From positions 1 to 16,629 of the forward strand of contig SKYY01000057.1 of NCBI GenBank assembly GCA_007127665.1: a DNA stretch of 16,629 nt, written 5' to 3'. Made by a program: the position numbers and the translations under genes. Position 1 is the stretch's first letter, and every line of letters starts with the position of its first letter. The DNA comes from Balneolales bacterium. GTDB lineage: Bacteria > Bacteroidota > Rhodothermia > Balneolales > Natronogracilivirgulaceae. Positions 14,618-16,629 of the stretch are shown here, piece after piece. The notes beneath the pieces were generated by a model. That model had not been told where the DNA came from. It searched no databases and saw nothing but the letters and a program-made list of their open reading frames with translations.

Positions 14618-14803
14618 ATGCTTTCACCTTTGATGGGCAGAAGACCCCGGCATAAACGATTCAACTACCAGTACCGGTACTACAAACCGGAACCCGGGCG
14701 GACGGATCGCATTAAGTTCCGCCGGATTACCCGTCGCGGTACCGCGGGATCCATATTGCTGTATGCTTTTCTCCTGTTTTTGGTCTTGTGGATTATTACC
14801 TGA
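14618..14803 (+). CDS. small basic single-TM protein upstream of mutL
   Basis: This is a 61-aa protein. The N-terminal half is strongly basic with RFNYQYRYYKPEPGR, then IKFRRITRRG, and the C terminus is one membrane helix (ILLYAFLLFLVLWII). The Arg/Lys-rich side should stay in the cytoplasm. The start may instead be Met6 (base 14633, MGRRPRHKRFNY). Short proteins with an N-Y-x-x-R-Y-Y motif and a C-terminal TM occur beside mutL in Bacteroidota genomes as I recall, sometimes misannotated as riboflavin synthase subunit beta. The conserved motif and context make it likely to be real. Its function is unknown. mutL begins 45 bp downstream on the same strand. Confidence 0.72.
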   Translation: MLSPLMGRRPRHKRFNYQYRYYKPEPGRTDRIKFRRITRRGTAGSILLYAFLLFLVLWIIT

Positions 14804-14848
14804 TTGCAAATAACCAGCTACGTAACCGATTGAAGTAAAACAAGTATT

Positions 14849-16629
14849 TTGGCTATATCAGGCGATCATTCCTCACTTATCAAAGTACTCCCGCCGGAAA
14901 TATCAAATAAAATTGCCGCCGGAGAAGTAGTGCAGAGACCCGCATCGGTAGTCAAGGAGCTCCTTGACAATGCCATTGATGCCGGTGCCGACCATATTTC
15001 CGTGGTCCTGCAAAATGCAGGCCGGACTCTCATACAGGTTCGCGATAACGGTTGCGGGATGTCGCGGGCCGATCTTTCACTCTGTTTCCTGAGACACGCC
15101 ACATCAAAACTCCAGTCCGTCGACGACCTTCAGAACATCCGTACGCTCGGATTCCGCGGAGAAGCCATGGCATCCATTGCATCCGTATCCCATGTAACCG
15201 TTACCACCAAACGCGTGGAGGATGAAGCAGGCCTGGCATTCGAGATCCATGGAGGCGAAGAGTCCGGAATTTCACCCGCCGCATCAGACAACGGCACCAG
15301 CGTGACCGTTCGGAATTTGTTCTACAATGTGCCGGCCCGAAGAGCCTTCCTCAAAACGGACGCCACAGAATTCCGCCATATTCTTCTCATATTCCATCAG
15401 GCAGCCCTGGCATGGCCTGATATCGCCTTTGATCTTGATGCCGACGGGGAAATCGTCTACCGCCTTGCGCCTTCGGAACTGGAGTCACGTATAGCAGAGC
15501 TCTTCGGAAAGTCGTACAAGGCCAGCCTGATCCCCCTGGCCGAATCCACCAGCATGGTTCGCATAAAGGGCTTGATCTCCGACCCGAAACTTGCCAAAAA
15601 AACAAGGGGAGAGCAGTTCCTTTTCATAAACAGGCGCCCCTTTTACCACAGACACCTGAATTATGTCATTCAGGAAATCTATAGAGACTGGCTGCAGCCG
15701 AACGAGTTTCCTTTCTTCGCTTTGTTTTACGAAGTGGATCCGGAGAGCGTAGATGTAAACGTTCACCCCACAAAGCAGGAGATCAAGTTTGAGGACGAGC
15801 GCATGATCTCAACCTTTACGCGTTCAGTAGTGAAGAAAGCCCTTAACGAACACATGAGGGTGCCGGTATGGGATCCTGCTGAAAGTGACCTGCCTGCTTC
15901 TGGAGTCGCCAGACATGAGCAGTTCCGACGGTTTTTTGAAGGTGAAAGCCGGGATTCGGCCACTGGAGGAAATTTTTCAGGACGGGATTTCAGGAAAAAG
16001 GGTGGATTCGTTCCGCCCGACTCGGCGTCTCGACTCTATGGCGAAGACCGGGATCCACATGAAAAACATGGATCATCCACGGAAATAAACCAAGGTTTTT
16101 TTACAGATACGAGCGAGCAAACTGTAGACAAGAATTACAAAAACACCAAATCAACATCTCATCAACGTTCACTTCAATCCCAAGACCGCGCGTTCGATCT
16201 GCATGAAAGCCGTTTCAGCCAGATCCACAACCAGTTTATCATTTCACAGACGCGTAACGGCATGTTTATCATGGACCAGCATGCTGCTCACAAACGGATT
16301 ATCTTTGAAAAGGTTCTGAATGAAGCGGAAAGCGGGCTCCCCAGCACACAACAACTGCTGTTCCCCAAAACCATCAACCTTTCCGCAACCGATTTCAGCC
16401 TGCTAAAGGAACTGCATCCCGTAATTTCCCGAATGGGATTCAACATCCAGATGCTCAGTGGGAATTCAGCCATGATTCTCGGAGTGCCGTCCGATATCAG
16501 GCTTGAAAATGAACAGCATGTGCTGGAGTCTATCATGGAACAGTACAAGATCATGTCCAGATCTCTTTCACTGGATCAAAAAGAGCGGATTGCTCTGGCA
16601 ATAGCCAATAGAGCCGCCATTCCAAGGGG
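14849..16629 (+). CDS. mutL: DNA mismatch repair protein MutL (3' end outside window)
   Basis: MutL is the GHKL ATPase that links mismatch recognition by MutS to strand removal. About 593 residues are visible; the C terminus is cut by the window edge. An in-frame TGA at 14831 and the lack of any ATG before the conserved LPPEISNKIAAGEVV make TTG at 14849 the likely start. ATPase motifs are intact: Glu37 and Asn41 in VVKELLDNAIDAG, DNGCGM (66-71), RHATSK (82-87) and GFRGEA (101-106). The transducer domain includes NVPARRAFLKT and DVNVHPTKQEIKF. A polar low-complexity linker (about residues 340-450) leads to the dimerization domain. The metal-binding motif there reads DQHAAHKRIIFE (476-487), with Lys482 where endonuclease-type MutL has Glu. 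IANRAAIP near the edge stands where others have an ACR/ACK motif. Confidence 0.96.
   Translation, partial: MAISGDHSSLIKVLPPEISNKIAAGEVVQRPASVVKELLDNAIDAGADHISVVLQNAGRTLIQVRDNGCGMSRADLSLCFLRHATSKLQSVDDLQNIRTLGFRGEAMASIASVSHVTVTTKRVEDEAGLAFEIHGGEESGISPAASDNGTSVTVRNLFYNVPARRAFLKTDATEFRHILLIFHQAALAWPDIAFDLDADGEIVYRLAPSELESRIAELFGKSYKASLIPLAESTSMVRIKGLISDPKLAKKTRGEQFLFINRRPFYHRHLNYVIQEIYRDWLQPNEFPFFALFYEVDPESVDVNVHPTKQEIKFEDERMISTFTRSVVKKALNEHMRVPVWDPAESDLPASGVARHEQFRRFFEGESRDSATGGNFSGRDFRKKGGFVPPDSASRLYGEDRDPHEKHGSSTEINQGFFTDTSEQTVDKNYKNTKSTSHQRSLQSQDRAFDLHESRFSQIHNQFIISQTRNGMFIMDQHAAHKRIIFEKVLNEAESGLPSTQQLLFPKTINLSATDFSLLKELHPVISRMGFNIQMLSGNSAMILGVPSDIRLENEQHVLESIMEQYKIMSRSLSLDQKERIALAIANRAAIPR

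Overview
The window carries 13 protein genes and one tRNA on ordinary bacterial chromosome. It suggests the Bacteroidota/Rhodothermota/Balneolota (FCB) branch, probably a marine or halophilic Balneolota- or Rhodothermota-like organism. Four points support this: most starts lack a Shine-Dalgarno sequence; at least one promoter (before icd) fits the Bacteroidota pattern TTTG-N19-TAnnTTTG; the ATP synthase gamma subunit has a charged internal insertion; and a small basic one-TM protein with an NYxxRYYKPE motif sits directly upstream of mutL. Many proteins are acidic. The placement is inferred from memory of these families, not from a search.

Layout. 1-1100: atpG (tail of an ATP synthase operon), then tRNA-Ser(TGA) with a textbook intrinsic terminator. 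1139-2554: a TolC-type outer-membrane efflux protein. 2555-3155: a 601-bp non-coding gap holding a G-free CCAA/CCAT simple-sequence tract, a 59-bp minisatellite and, just before the next gene, a 9-bp inverted repeat. 3156-3761: an MlaC-like phospholipid-binding periplasmic protein without visible MlaBDEF partners. 3767-7194, minus strand: a CrtC/Svf1-like lipocalin-domain protein followed downstream by a GT-B and a GT-A glycosyltransferase; the 354 bp between the lipocalin gene and the glycosyltransferases hold a seven-copy 19-bp tandem repeat rich in GANTC sites. 7415-12981, plus strand: a large MMPL/RND membrane protein, recO, a DegP/DegQ-type (HtrA) protease and a small lipoprotein. 13004-14257, minus: an E. 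coli-like NADP isocitrate dehydrogenase with its own promoter. 14618-16629: the small membrane protein and mutL, which starts at TTG and runs off the window.

Much of the content concerns the cell envelope (TolC, MlaC, lipocalin, glycosyltransferases, MMPL, HtrA, lipoprotein), beside housekeeping genes for energy (atpG, icd) and DNA repair (recO, mutL). I see no mobile element, CRISPR array, phage or defence locus. The least explained structures are the two repeat regions (2601-2862 and 5907-6039) and the lipocalin-glycosyltransferase cluster. I did not find a clear, previously undescribed multigene system.
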